DNA of 21,705 nucleotides from Candidatus Fonsibacter sp. Its GTDB lineage: Bacteria; Pseudomonadota; Alphaproteobacteria; Pelagibacterales; Pelagibacteraceae. Below, in pieces: positions 14,975 to 21,705 of the stretch (positions are counted from its first letter, which is position 1; each line of letters starts with the position of its first letter). The stretch covers positions 1 through 21,705 of the forward strand of contig SHWR01000015.1 of assembly GCA_009693745.1 (NCBI GenBank). The letters run 5' to 3'. A model generated the notes under the pieces. It ran no database searches and was not told the DNA's origin. It saw only the letters and a list, made by a program, of their open reading frames with translations. Position numbers and translations under genes: made by a program.

Positions 14975-15693
14975 TGAAAAATCAGATTTTAAAAATTGAA
15001 AGTATTTCTGCAGGTTATGAAACTGCAATAGTCGTAAATTCTTTTTCTTATTCAATCAATCAAGGGGAAATACTTGCTATCACTGGAAGGAACGGTGTCG
15101 GCAAAACAACTCTATTAAGAGCTATTATGGGAATTATTCCTATTAAATCTGGAAATTTATTATTTAATGATGAGAATATTACAAAAAAAACTTCATCAGA
15201 GCGATCAATGTTAGGAATGAGCTATGTACCTCAAGGAAGAGAGATATTTACATCTCTTAGTGTTGAAGAAAATATATTATTACCAATTTTAGTTCGAAAC
15301 AAAGTTAATTTAAAAGATAAACTAAATGAAATTTATAAATTTTTTCCAATTTTAGAAGAAAAGAAAAAAAGCCCAGGAGGCTCTTTGAGTGGTGGACAGC
15401 AGCAGCAATTAGCAATTGCAAGGGCTTTAGTTTCCAACCCAAAAGTTATTTTATTGGATGAGCCTTCTGAAGGAATACAGCCTTCGATTGTGAAATTTAT
15501 TGGAGAAATAGTTCAAAAAATATCAACAACATTAAAAACGACATTTATTATTGTTGAGCAAAATATATCGTTTATTAGTCAATTAAATACAGACTGTCTT
15601 GTTGTTGACAAAGGCAGAATATTATCTAAAATTTCATCATCAGAATTGAGAGATGTTGAAAAAGCAAGAAAACTTTTAAGCTTGGAGAGTTAA
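14974..15693 (+). CDS. urtE: ABC transporter ATP-binding protein, UrtE-type
   Basis: A 239-residue ATPase with Walker A GRNGVGKT (38-45), the YVPQGREIF Q-loop region (84-92), ABC signature LSGGQQQQLAIARAL (138-152) and Walker B VILLDEP (158-164) followed by SEGIQPSIV. The GRNGVGKTTLL and SEGIQPS sequences are those of UrtE rather than LivF. It would form the nucleotide-binding pair with the preceding UrtD-type subunit, which it overlaps by one base. An SD-like GGAGAG inside its last codons serves the following amidase gene. Substrate caution is the same as for the rest of the operon. Confidence 0.85.
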   Translation: MKNQILKIESISAGYETAIVVNSFSYSINQGEILAITGRNGVGKTTLLRAIMGIIPIKSGNLLFNDENITKKTSSERSMLGMSYVPQGREIFTSLSVEENILLPILVRNKVNLKDKLNEIYKFFPILEEKKKSPGGSLSGGQQQQLAIARALVSNPKVILLDEPSEGIQPSIVKFIGEIVQKISTTLKTTFIIVEQNISFISQLNTDCLVVDKGRILSKISSSELRDVEKARKLLSLES

Positions 15694-15695
15694 TT

Positions 15696-16688
15696 ATGAG
15701 TTGGTTAAAGAAATCAATAATGAGTAAAAAAGGCCTTGCAAAAGGTAAATCAGGAAAAAAATATACTATTACAGAGGAACAGCAAGGAGAGTATCATTAT
15801 GTATACGGTCCTTATGCTACACCTGTAATTCATGTTGAACCAGGAGCAATTATTGTTGCTGAAACGCATGATGCTTTTGAAGGAAAAATTAAAAAAACAA
15901 CTGATAAACCAAGTAAGATTCTAAATTTTCCATATTTAAATCCTCAGAACGGTCCAATTTATGTAGAAGGTGCTAGAAAAGGAGATACTTTGGCAGTTTA
16001 TATAAAATCTATTAAGCCAAGAGGAAAACAGCCGGTTGGAACCACTTGTTTGATAAAAAATTTTGGAGGATTGGTTGGAACAGCTGATACTGCAATACTA
16101 AATGCACCGCTTCCTGAAAGAGTAAAAAAATTAGTTATTGATAAAAAAGGAGTTCATTGGTCAAAGAAACTTATATTACCTTACGAACCTTTTATCGGCA
16201 CAATCGGAACCTCACCTGAGATTGAGGCAATAACTTCACTGCAACCAGATTATTATGGAGGGAATATGGATGTGCCTGACGTTGCAACAAATACAGTTAT
16301 TTATTTGCCAGTTAACAAAGAAGGAGCTTATCTTTACTTAGGAGATTGTCACGCAGCTCAAGGCGATGGTGAACTTTGTGGTGTTGCCATTGAGCATCCA
16401 ACTACAACAACTATTCAAGTTGATTTGATCAAAGGTTGGACTATTGCAAATCCAAGATTAGAAAATGAACGTTTTTATATGTCTATTGGCAGTGGAAGAC
16501 CAATGGAGGACGCAACTAGAAGAGCTTATAAAGATCTAATAAACTGGATGGTTGCTGATTGGGGTTATGATAAATTAGAAGCGTATTTTTTACTTACTCA
16601 ATGCGGAAGAGTAAGACTCGGCAATATGGTTGATCCTAAATATAGTATGGGAGCATCAATTAGTAAAAGTATCATTTCTAAAAGATAG
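15696..16688 (+). CDS. Acetamidase/formamidase family amidohydrolase
   Basis: A 330-residue cytoplasmic enzyme of the FmdA/AmdA family, which hydrolyses formamide or acetamide to ammonium plus formate or acetate. Visible marks are ETHDAFEGKI (56-65), the NPQNGPIYVEGARKGDTLAVYI block (82-103) and LPYEPFIGTIGTSPE (161-175). The core GGNMDVPD (188-195) with GDCHAAQGDGELCG (216-229) follows, with conserved Asp, His and Glu residues expected to form the metal or active site. The start at 15696 is supported by GGAGAG six bases upstream; an in-frame ATG at 15720 is an alternative. It directly follows the UrtE-type ATPase, which links amide uptake to amide hydrolysis. It is shorter than the roughly 400-residue FmdA prototypes. 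The preferred amide is not readable from the sequence. Confidence 0.85.
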   Translation: MSWLKKSIMSKKGLAKGKSGKKYTITEEQQGEYHYVYGPYATPVIHVEPGAIIVAETHDAFEGKIKKTTDKPSKILNFPYLNPQNGPIYVEGARKGDTLAVYIKSIKPRGKQPVGTTCLIKNFGGLVGTADTAILNAPLPERVKKLVIDKKGVHWSKKLILPYEPFIGTIGTSPEIEAITSLQPDYYGGNMDVPDVATNTVIYLPVNKEGAYLYLGDCHAAQGDGELCGVAIEHPTTTTIQVDLIKGWTIANPRLENERFYMSIGSGRPMEDATRRAYKDLINWMVADWGYDKLEAYFLLTQCGRVRLGNMVDPKYSMGASISKSIISKR

Positions 16689-16804
16689 CAACTTATAAAA
16701 ATAAAATAATTATAAATTTTATTGTAACAAAAGTTTAATATTACTTCACAATTAAGACACAAATAGTTCACGAATTTATTACATTTGTTCTCTATATCAG
16801 TGGT

Positions 16805-16975
16805 ATGAAAACAAAAACACAAACATTAAAAACAAAAATAGGAAATCAATATTTCCAAACTTTGTCTGTATCTTCTAGAACAATTGAAGATATGGCAACA
16901 ATCCTAGGTCTAGTAGCTATTGTAGTGGCGGTGTTAAGCTTGCCAGTTGGAATATTCTTACTACCTATGGGTTAG
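16805..16975 (+). CDS. Small single-pass membrane protein (56 residues)
   Basis: An ATG-TAG ORF of 56 codons in the gap after the amidase gene. The N-terminus is basic and polar (MKTKTQTLKTKIGNQ). Residues 31-54 form one clear hydrophobic helix containing ILGLVAIVVAVLSLPVGIFLL, with a Pro-Gly kink. It ends in PMG. No family is recognised. Coding evidence is the charge-then-helix layout, the clean start and stop, and the absence of any larger gene here. There is no good ribosome site (only GTGG just before ATG). It could be a small stress or transport accessory protein, or a non-coding stretch that happens to be open. Confidence 0.5.
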   Translation: MKTKTQTLKTKIGNQYFQTLSVSSRTIEDMATILGLVAIVVAVLSLPVGIFLLPMG

Positions 16976-16984
16976 GCAATTAAT

Positions 16985-17038
16985 ATGGTTCCTTACTCAG
17001 ACGACGAATTAGCGTTCTTAAATAAAAACAAGGCTTAA
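16985..17038 (+). CDS. Possible 17-codon microprotein
   Basis: ATG-TAA ORF encoding MVPYSDDELAFLNKNKA, 9 bases after the 56-residue ORF, with a weak GGTTAGG upstream. Its last codons form the left arm of the hairpin at 17029-17051. It may be a translated leader or chance; I give it low weight. Confidence 0.22.
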   Translation: MVPYSDDELAFLNKNKA

Positions 17039-17051
17039 CTTTTAAGCCTTG
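17029..17051 (-). terminator. Intrinsic terminator-like hairpin, minus strand
   Basis: A 10-bp perfect inverted repeat (CAAGGCTTAA and TTAAGCCTTG) with a 3-base loop. Read on the minus strand it is followed by TTTTTATTT (plus 17020-17028), a good U-tract. On the plus strand no T-run follows. It would back up the terminator at 17094-17114 for leftward transcripts, and might also mark the end of the plus-strand small ORFs. Confidence 0.55.
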
Positions 17052-17093
17052 AAACGGTTCAGGTAGACTGTTCAAAATTTTAATTAAAATCAT

Positions 17094-17114
17094 AAAAAAC
17101 CTAGTTTTAACTAG
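17094..17114 (-). terminator. Terminator of the 23-residue minus-strand ORF
   Basis: On the minus strand the palindrome CTAGTTAAAACTAG (plus 17101-17114; 5-6 bp stem) is followed by G-G-TTTTTT (plus 17094-17100). The TAG stop of the small ORF lies in the stem. The stem is short and AT-rich, so strength is uncertain. Confidence 0.45.
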
Positions 17115-17182
17115 CCTTTCATTCCAAAGTAAGCAAAACCAAGACATACCTTACATGCTATAATGATTACAAAAGTTGTCAT
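17111..17182 (-). CDS. Hydrophobic 23-residue microprotein
   Basis: ATG (17180-17182) to TAG (17111-17113) on the minus strand, encoding 23 residues: MTTFVIIIACKVCLGFAYFG followed by MKG. It is a single hydrophobic segment with two Cys and a basic C-terminal end, enough to span or lie in a membrane. A -10-like TATAAA lies 16 bases upstream and a hairpin plus T6 sits at its stop, so the ORF fills a complete tiny transcription unit. A weak AGAG lies 8 bases before the ATG. No family is recognised. It is divergent from selO. Conservation data would be decisive. Confidence 0.4.
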   Translation of the reverse strand: MTTFVIIIACKVCLGFAYFGMKG

Positions 17183-17197
17183 TGGTTAATCTCTGAT

Positions 17198-17203
17198 TTT
17201 ATA
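17198..17203 (-). promoter_or_regulatory. Candidate -10 box for the minus-strand microORF
   Basis: TATAAA on the minus strand, 15 bases ahead of the ATG, would give a nearly leaderless transcript. No clear -35 box is seen. Chance occurrence is quite possible in AT-rich DNA. Confidence 0.3.
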
Positions 17204-17275
17204 CTGAGGAAAGTGGTATTATTAGCTTATATTTCAATATGTAATAAGGAATGAATTTAGGGCATAATAATCCAT

Positions 17276-18712
17276 ATGCGACCTGTCGGATTTAATTTTA
17301 ATAATAGTTACACAAGTCTAACTCAGTTCATGATGGCAAAGGTTTTGCCAACGAAAGTTAAAGATCCAAAACTTGTTCTCTTAAATCACGATCTTGCAAA
17401 ACAATTAGGTCTAGATTTTTCATCTCTAAACGATAGCCAACTTGCACAATTATTTACAGGTAATACTTTACCAGAAGGATCAGAGCCGATAGCGCAAGCA
17501 TATGCAGGTCATCAGTTTGGACATCTAGTTATTTTAGGTGACGGTAGAGCTATTGTTCTAGGAGAGCACATTACTCCAGATAAAAAAAGATACGATATTC
17601 AATTTAAAGGATCAGGTAGAACTCCTTATTCAAGGGGAGGTGATGGTAAAGCAGCACTTGGACCAATGCTTCGTGAATATATAATTAGTGAAGCTATGTA
17701 TAATTTAAATATTAGAACTACTCGAAGCCTTGCTGTTGCAACCACTGGTGAAAACGTAATGAGAGATACAGTTTTACTAGGTGCAATTTTAACAAGAGTT
17801 GCAGAAAGTCATATTCGTGTTGGCACATTTGAATATGTTGCAATTAAGAAAGATTTACAAATTTTAAAAAAACTTCTTCAATATTCCATAGAACGTCATT
17901 ATCCAGAAATAAAAGATTTAGACAAGCAAGCTCCTGAATTTTTAAAATTAGTTATGGAAAGACAAATTGACTTAATTATTGATTGGATGCGAGTTGGCTT
18001 TATCCACGGTGTTATGAATACAGATAATATGGCAATTTCTGGCGAAAGTATTGATTTTGGACCGTGTGCATTTATGGATCATTATGATCCAAAAACTGTT
18101 TTTAGTTCTATCGATCATCAGGGTCGATATGCATTTGGTAATCAGCCAACAATTGCACAATGGAATTTAGCACGACTTGCGGATGCGATTCTCCCACTTC
18201 TTGATGAAGATCAAAATAAAGCTATGGAAGTTGGAGAGGAAATTATTCATTCTTTCAAAGAAAAATATGAAAAAAAATTTCATCAAATGATGAAAAGAAA
18301 ATTAGGTTTTATTACTGATGAAGCTGAAGATGCAGTCTTAATTCAAGAATTATTAGATATAATGGAGAAAAATAAATTAGATTATATCAACACTTTTAGA
18401 GATTTAATGAATGAAAAGATCGCAGGTGAAAATTTAAAAGACTTTTATAATAAGTGGACACAAAGAATTAATAAACAAAATAGAGAAAAACGAGAAGTAT
18501 TAGATTTAATGAGAAAAAATAATCCGGTTGTTATTCCAAGAAATCATAAAGTGGAACAGAGTCTTAAAGAAGCAAATGAAAAAAATTTTTTATCTATAAA
18601 CAATCTTCTTAACGCCCTTAAAGATCCTTATACAGAGCACAGTGATATAATATTATATCAGCAGGCAGCTCCTGAATCGGATAAAAAGTATAAAACTTTT
18701 TGTGGGACTTAA
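17276..18712 (+). CDS. selO: SelO/YdiU family protein AMPylase (pseudokinase)
   Basis: A 478-residue member of the SelO family, pseudokinases that transfer AMP from ATP to protein Ser, Thr or Tyr and protect against oxidative stress. Landmarks are the N-terminal FNNSYTSL, AYAGHQFGHLVILGDGRAI (75-93), and FKGSGRTPYSRGGDGKAALGPMLRE with K111 and E134. The LAVATTGENV block (152-161), HGVMNTDNMAISGESIDFGP with D250, N251 and D260 at the base and metal positions, and AFGNQPTIAQWNLARLA follow. The protein ends in YKTFCGT, with C476 at the conserved third-from-last Cys/Sec position, so the redox cysteine is present as Cys and not Sec. Length is typical. The ATG has no clear ribosome site. The gene ends 2 bases before the convergent esterase remnant. 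Confidence 0.93.
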   Translation: MRPVGFNFNNSYTSLTQFMMAKVLPTKVKDPKLVLLNHDLAKQLGLDFSSLNDSQLAQLFTGNTLPEGSEPIAQAYAGHQFGHLVILGDGRAIVLGEHITPDKKRYDIQFKGSGRTPYSRGGDGKAALGPMLREYIISEAMYNLNIRTTRSLAVATTGENVMRDTVLLGAILTRVAESHIRVGTFEYVAIKKDLQILKKLLQYSIERHYPEIKDLDKQAPEFLKLVMERQIDLIIDWMRVGFIHGVMNTDNMAISGESIDFGPCAFMDHYDPKTVFSSIDHQGRYAFGNQPTIAQWNLARLADAILPLLDEDQNKAMEVGEEIIHSFKEKYEKKFHQMMKRKLGFITDEAEDAVLIQELLDIMEKNKLDYINTFRDLMNEKIAGENLKDFYNKWTQRINKQNREKREVLDLMRKNNPVVIPRNHKVEQSLKEANEKNFLSINNLLNALKDPYTEHSDIILYQQAAPESDKKYKTFCGT

Positions 18713-18714
18713 AT

Positions 18715-19065
18715 TTATTTTTTTAATTGTTTTATTATATAAGGACTAAGATTTTTAGCCATTACCTTAACTCCCTCTCGATTTGGATGTTTACCATCTT
18801 CTAAATTTAATTTTGGATTTAATGCTACGTCTTGAAGTAAAAAAGGCATTAGAATTAAATTATGCTCTTTTGCTAAAGCAGGGTAAATATTATCAAATTT
18901 TTCTTTATAATTTTTACCGTAACTTTCTGGCGATATAAAACCTGCAAGGATGATGGGTATATTTTTGTTTTTAATTTTTATGATGATTTGATTTAGATTT
19001 CCCTTTATCTCATCGGAGTCAATTCCGCGTAACATGTCATTGGCACCAAGTCCTAGAATAATAAA
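18715..19065 (-). pseudogene. SGNH/GDSL arylesterase (TesA-like) remnant, N-terminus deleted
   Basis: Minus-strand frame encoding the C-terminal part of a TesA-type SGNH hydrolase. Reading begins at the junction with FIILGLGANDMLRGI (block III Asn in GAND, about 19036-19065). It continues through NIPIILAGFISPESYGKNY and FLLQDVALNPKLN to the block V DGKHPN with the catalytic Asp and His, and ends at 18715. A stop codon lies immediately upstream in frame at 19066-19068. The GDSL block with the nucleophile Ser, block II and the signal peptide, some 80-90 residues by comparison with TesA, are absent. An ATG at 19033-19035 could start a 106-residue fragment, but it would lack the nucleophile. The lost half abuts the lost start of phaB, which suggests one deletion or a misassembly. 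Confidence 0.78.
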
Positions 19066-19725
19066 TTAAAAGCAGACGGTTTTAGAGTCGTATCTACTTA
19101 CGTTGGAAAAGATGAGTCAGCACAAGCATATTCAAAACAAACTGGAATTGAAGTTATAAAGTCAGACGTTTCTTACTTTGAAAGCTGCAAAGCTGCTGTT
19201 GCGGAAGTTGAAAAAAAATATGGCGAAATAGAAATTGTTATCAATAACGCCGGAATTACAAAAGATCGTTTTTTACATAAAATGAGTCCAGAGGAGTGGA
19301 ATTCAGTTATTAATACTAATTTAAATTCTCTTTTTAATATCTGCCGAAATGTGATTGAAAAAATGAGAGCAAAAGGTTTTGGTAGAATTATATCAATTAG
19401 TTCTATCAATGGTTTAAAAGGTCAAGTAGGTCAGACAAATTATTCAGCGGCGAAAGCTGGAATAATTGGATTTTCAAAGGCACTGGCATTAGAGAATGCT
19501 AATAAAGGAATAACCGTAAATGTTATTGCCCCAGGTTATGTGGGCACAGATATGGTTAAAAAAATTGATCCAACAATTCTTAAGGGAATTGTAGGACAAA
19601 TTCCCGTTGGTAGACTTGCAGAGCCAGAGGAAATTGCCGCCTTGGCAAGTTATTTAGTAAGTGATAAAGCAGGCTTCATTACCGGCGCTACCTTTTTAAT
19701 AAATGGTGGCCAGTATATGCAATAA
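19057..19725 (+). pseudogene. phaB: Acetoacetyl-CoA reductase (PhaB-like SDR), start missing
   Basis: Open frame from just after a TAG at 19054-19056, reading KLKADGFRVVSTYVGKDE onward. It contains INNAGITKDRF, the ISSINGLKGQVGQTNYSAAKAG catalytic block with Ser, Tyr and Lys, VIAPGYVGTDM, and the C-terminal FITGATFLINGGQYM. This aligns by eye with Ralstonia PhaB from about residue 21-23. Only about 22 codons are missing, but they hold the first strand and the TGxxxGIG NADPH motif. No ATG, GTG or TTG occurs in frame before ATG 19282, which lies after NNAG, so no intact enzyme can be made as read. An intact version would reduce acetoacetyl-CoA to (R)-3-hydroxybutyryl-CoA with NADPH. The 5' edge coincides with the truncated esterase. 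The intact phaA follows 35 bases downstream. Confidence 0.82.
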
Positions 19726-19760
19726 AATAAATTTATAACGAAAGGGAGAAGTAAAAAAAG

Positions 19761-20957
19761 ATGAATGATAATGATGTTGTAATAACAGGTGCAGTTCGAA
19801 CAGCAGTAGGATCTTTTGGTGGTTCTCTTTCCTCTCTAACAGCTCCGCAATTAGGAGCGGAAGTAATTAAAAAAGTTTTAGAAAAATCAGAAATTAAACT
19901 TGATCAAGTAGACACTGTTTACATGGGCCAAATTTTAGCTACAGGTGTTGGACAAAATCCTGCGCGACAAGCTGCAATTCATGCTGGTATACCAGTTGAA
20001 AAAACTGCAACTACCATCAATCAACTTTGCGGTTCTGGACTTGCTTCCGTTGCATTTGGTTACAATTCAATTAAATGCGGAGATGCCAATATAGTCATTG
20101 CGGGCGGACAAGAGAGCATGAGTAATGCTCCACACTTTATTAATATTAGAAATGGTGTGAAATTAGGTGACGGTAAATTACAAGACTCGATGATTATTGA
20201 CGGACTATGGGATGCGTACAATCATTATCATATGGGCGTGACGGCAGAAAATGTTGCGCAAAAATTTCAAATTACAAGAAAAGATCAAGACGCATTTGCA
20301 GCGGCATCACAAAGAAAAGCTATTGATGCAATTAAAGGAAAAAAATTTAATGATGAAATCGTTCCATTAACTGTCAAAATTAAAAAACAAGATGTTATTT
20401 TTGACAAAGATGAATATCCAAAAGATGGAACAACTATTGAAAAACTTGAAACTTTAAAACCAGCATTTAAAAAGAATGGAACTGTAACAGCTGGAAATGC
20501 ATCAGGATTAAATGATGGTGCGGCTGTAGTGAGTTTAATGTCAGGAAAAACTGCAAGAGAACTGAGTATTGAGCCACTTGCAAGAATAGTTTCATGGGCG
20601 GTATGCGGTGTAGATCCATCGATTATGGGCACAGGACCAATTCCAGCATCTCGTCTTGCACTTAAAAAAGCAGGTTGGGGTGAAGATGAATTAGATTTAA
20701 TTGAAGCAAACGAAGCATTTGCTGCACAAGCCATCGCTGTAAATAAAGAGATGGGTTGGACTACTGATAAAGTAAATGTAAATGGTGGTGCTATTGCAAT
20801 TGGTCATCCAATTGGGGCATCAGGCGCTAGAATACTAGTAACTTTAGTTCACGAAATGATCAAAATTCATTCTAAAAGAGGTTTAGCCACACTTTGTATT
20901 GGCGGTGGAATGGGAATTGCAATGTGTATTGAACGCAATTTTATTGATCATAAATAA
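19761..20957 (+). CDS. phaA: Acetyl-CoA acetyltransferase (beta-ketothiolase)
   Basis: A 398-residue thiolase that condenses two acetyl-CoA to acetoacetyl-CoA or runs in reverse. The N-terminal signature is VVITGAVRTAVGSFGGSL. Nucleophile C90 lies in INQLCGSGLASV, the GQESMSNAPH loop is present, H349 sits in IAIGHPIGASGAR and C379 in LATLCIGGGMG. These positions match the C89/H348/C378 triad of Zoogloea thiolase, and the length is typical. A GGGAGA site lies 11 bases before the ATG. Gene order phaB-phaA fits polyhydroxybutyrate or ketone-body metabolism. No PHA synthase is in the window, and the phaB copy is broken, so a general acetoacetyl-CoA role together with the downstream hydratase is equally possible. 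Confidence 0.92.
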   Translation: MNDNDVVITGAVRTAVGSFGGSLSSLTAPQLGAEVIKKVLEKSEIKLDQVDTVYMGQILATGVGQNPARQAAIHAGIPVEKTATTINQLCGSGLASVAFGYNSIKCGDANIVIAGGQESMSNAPHFINIRNGVKLGDGKLQDSMIIDGLWDAYNHYHMGVTAENVAQKFQITRKDQDAFAAASQRKAIDAIKGKKFNDEIVPLTVKIKKQDVIFDKDEYPKDGTTIEKLETLKPAFKKNGTVTAGNASGLNDGAAVVSLMSGKTARELSIEPLARIVSWAVCGVDPSIMGTGPIPASRLALKKAGWGEDELDLIEANEAFAAQAIAVNKEMGWTTDKVNVNGGAIAIGHPIGASGARILVTLVHEMIKIHSKRGLATLCIGGGMGIAMCIERNFIDHK

Positions 20958-20965
20958 TCCCTTTA

Positions 20966-21705
20966 ATGGATTTTAAAAATATTAAAGTTAGAACTGAGCA
21001 AGCTGTTGGCTTTGTTCAAATCGACAGAGTTGAAGATAAAAATTCTTTAAATATTGAAACGTCAAAAGAAATATTACAAGCATTAAATAATTTTGATCAA
21101 GATATTGCAATTAAATGTATTGCAATTGAGGGTAATCAAAAACTATTTTCACCAGGTGCTGATATTAAAGAATTAGATTCTTTAAATAAAAGTACTGCAA
21201 TTCAGCAAAAACTTTTTGATGCCTTTGATGAAATCTATAATATTAAAAAACCGGTCATAGCTTTAGTAGAAGGTTATGCCTTAGGTGGCGGCATGGAGCT
21301 TGCTCTTATTTGTGATTTTATTATTGCATCGGAAAATGCAAAGTTTGCTCAGCCTGAAATCAATTTAGGTTTAATACCAGGTATTGGTGGCACACAAAGA
21401 CTTAAACGATATGCAGGAAAATATAATGCTAATTATTTATGTATGACAGGGGAGATGATTACAGCTGAACAGGCAAAAAACATTGGCTTTGTTAGTGTTG
21501 TTTTAAAAGCTGATGAATTTAAGACAGGGGCTATGAAAATATTAACATCAATTTCAGAAAAACCTCTTTCAAGTTTAGTTGAAATTAAAAGATTAATTAA
21601 TAAAGATGCTTCATTAAAAGATGAAAGACAGACTTTTTATAAATTACTAGATAGTGAGAATAAAAAGATAGGAATAAAAAGTTTTTTTGAAAAAACTAAA
21701 CCTGA
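20966..21705 (+). CDS. Enoyl-CoA hydratase/isomerase (crotonase family), partial at the 3' end
   Basis: An open frame from ATG 20966 to the window edge (246 codons, no stop yet), so nearly complete for a family of about 255-265 residues. Crotonase marks are the N-terminal VGFVQIDRVEDKNSLN, the oxyanion loop FSPGADIKEL, the second oxyanion segment with first catalytic Glu in ALGGGMELALICD, and the second Glu in QPEINLGLIPGIGGTQRL. MTGEMITAEQAKNIGFV follows. Both catalytic glutamates are present, which favours a true hydratase over an isomerase. It begins 8 bases after the phaA stop, probably in the same operon. The likely substrate is a short acyl chain such as crotonyl-CoA, giving 3-hydroxybutyryl-CoA; that is an inference from the neighbourhood. 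Confidence 0.88.
   Translation, partial: MDFKNIKVRTEQAVGFVQIDRVEDKNSLNIETSKEILQALNNFDQDIAIKCIAIEGNQKLFSPGADIKELDSLNKSTAIQQKLFDAFDEIYNIKKPVIALVEGYALGGGMELALICDFIIASENAKFAQPEINLGLIPGIGGTQRLKRYAGKYNANYLCMTGEMITAEQAKNIGFVSVVLKADEFKTGAMKILTSISEKPLSSLVEIKRLINKDASLKDERQTFYKLLDSENKKIGIKSFFEKTKP

Larger units (their letters stand above)
16689..17275. other. Long intergenic region between amidase and selO
   Basis: About 590 bases without a standard-size gene. It contains the 56-residue membrane ORF (16805-16975), a 17-codon ORF (16985-17038), the hairpin at 17029-17051, and the minus-strand 23-residue ORF with its -10 box and terminator. The rest is AT-rich: 16689-16804 holds nothing clear beyond a possible promoter, and 17204-17275 must contain the selO promoter. 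I saw no tRNA, tmRNA, 6S or riboswitch fold. Confidence 0.6.

Noticed and set aside
17077..17090. ATTTTAATTAAAAT palindrome
   Set aside because: AT-only palindrome in an AT-rich gap, with no evidence of operator or attachment function.
17251..17295. 14-codon upstream ORF before selO (ATG 17251)
   Set aside because: It is out of frame with selO and overlaps its start, with AAGGA directly touching the ATG and no spacing; likely chance.
19173..19409. Minus-strand open frame opposite phaB
   Set aside because: Antisense shadow of the SDR coding frame, with no recognisable protein features.
20285..20734. Minus-strand open frame of 149 codons opposite phaA
   Set aside because: The plus-strand thiolase is intact with its full catalytic triad; the reverse frame is a compositional shadow.

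Overview
The window is about 21.7 kb of strongly AT-rich, gene-dense DNA with very short spacers, many start/stop overlaps, AT-ending codons and mostly weak or absent Shine-Dalgarno sites. Product content (LrgB, cytochrome b561/YceI, PQQ dehydrogenase, UrtABCDE-type transporter, DUF6356, MAPEG, PhaA/PhaB) points to a streamlined marine alphaproteobacterium, SAR11/Pelagibacterales-like. That placement is inferred from gene content and composition, not from a phylogenetic marker. No rRNA, tRNA, CRISPR array, transposase or phage gene was seen.

Layout. (a) 1-1881: the end of an lrgB gene broken by a one-base frameshift, then a cytochrome b561/YceI pair and a tiny Cys-rich protein. (b) 2016-4952: a secreted PQQ-type sugar/sorbosone dehydrogenase, its probable cytochrome c acceptor, and an outer-membrane barrel of the FhaC/TpsB type that lacks the periplasmic POTRA region. 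(c) 5020-6488: D-amino-acid aminotransferase, MAPEG membrane protein, and a DUF6356 gene on the minus strand. (d) 6551-10955: an exported TPR-CHAT caspase-like protein of 1047 residues, a small exported Ig-like protein and a zinc-ribbon/coiled-coil membrane protein, probably one transcription unit. (e) 11099-16688: an amide/urea-type ABC uptake system (binding protein, two permeases, two ATPases) ending in an acetamidase/formamidase. Together they would import a small amide and release ammonium. (f) 16689-17275: an apparently empty 590-bp gap that holds a 56-residue membrane ORF, a possible 17-codon ORF, and on the minus strand a 23-residue hydrophobic ORF with its own -10 box and terminator. 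(g) 17276-18712: the AMPylating pseudokinase SelO. (h) 18715-21705: a decapitated SGNH esterase and a decapitated acetoacetyl-CoA reductase (PhaB) meeting head-to-head at a deletion-like junction near 19057-19071, then thiolase PhaA and an enoyl-CoA hydratase that runs off the window.

Main points for follow-up: the junction that beheads two genes at once; the exported CHAT gene set lying near a POTRA-less TpsB barrel; the miniature minus-strand gene at 17094-17203; and two perfect GC-containing hairpins that each separate an abundant-type periplasmic protein gene from its downstream partner, both upstream genes also sharing an A8-GGGG ribosome binding site.
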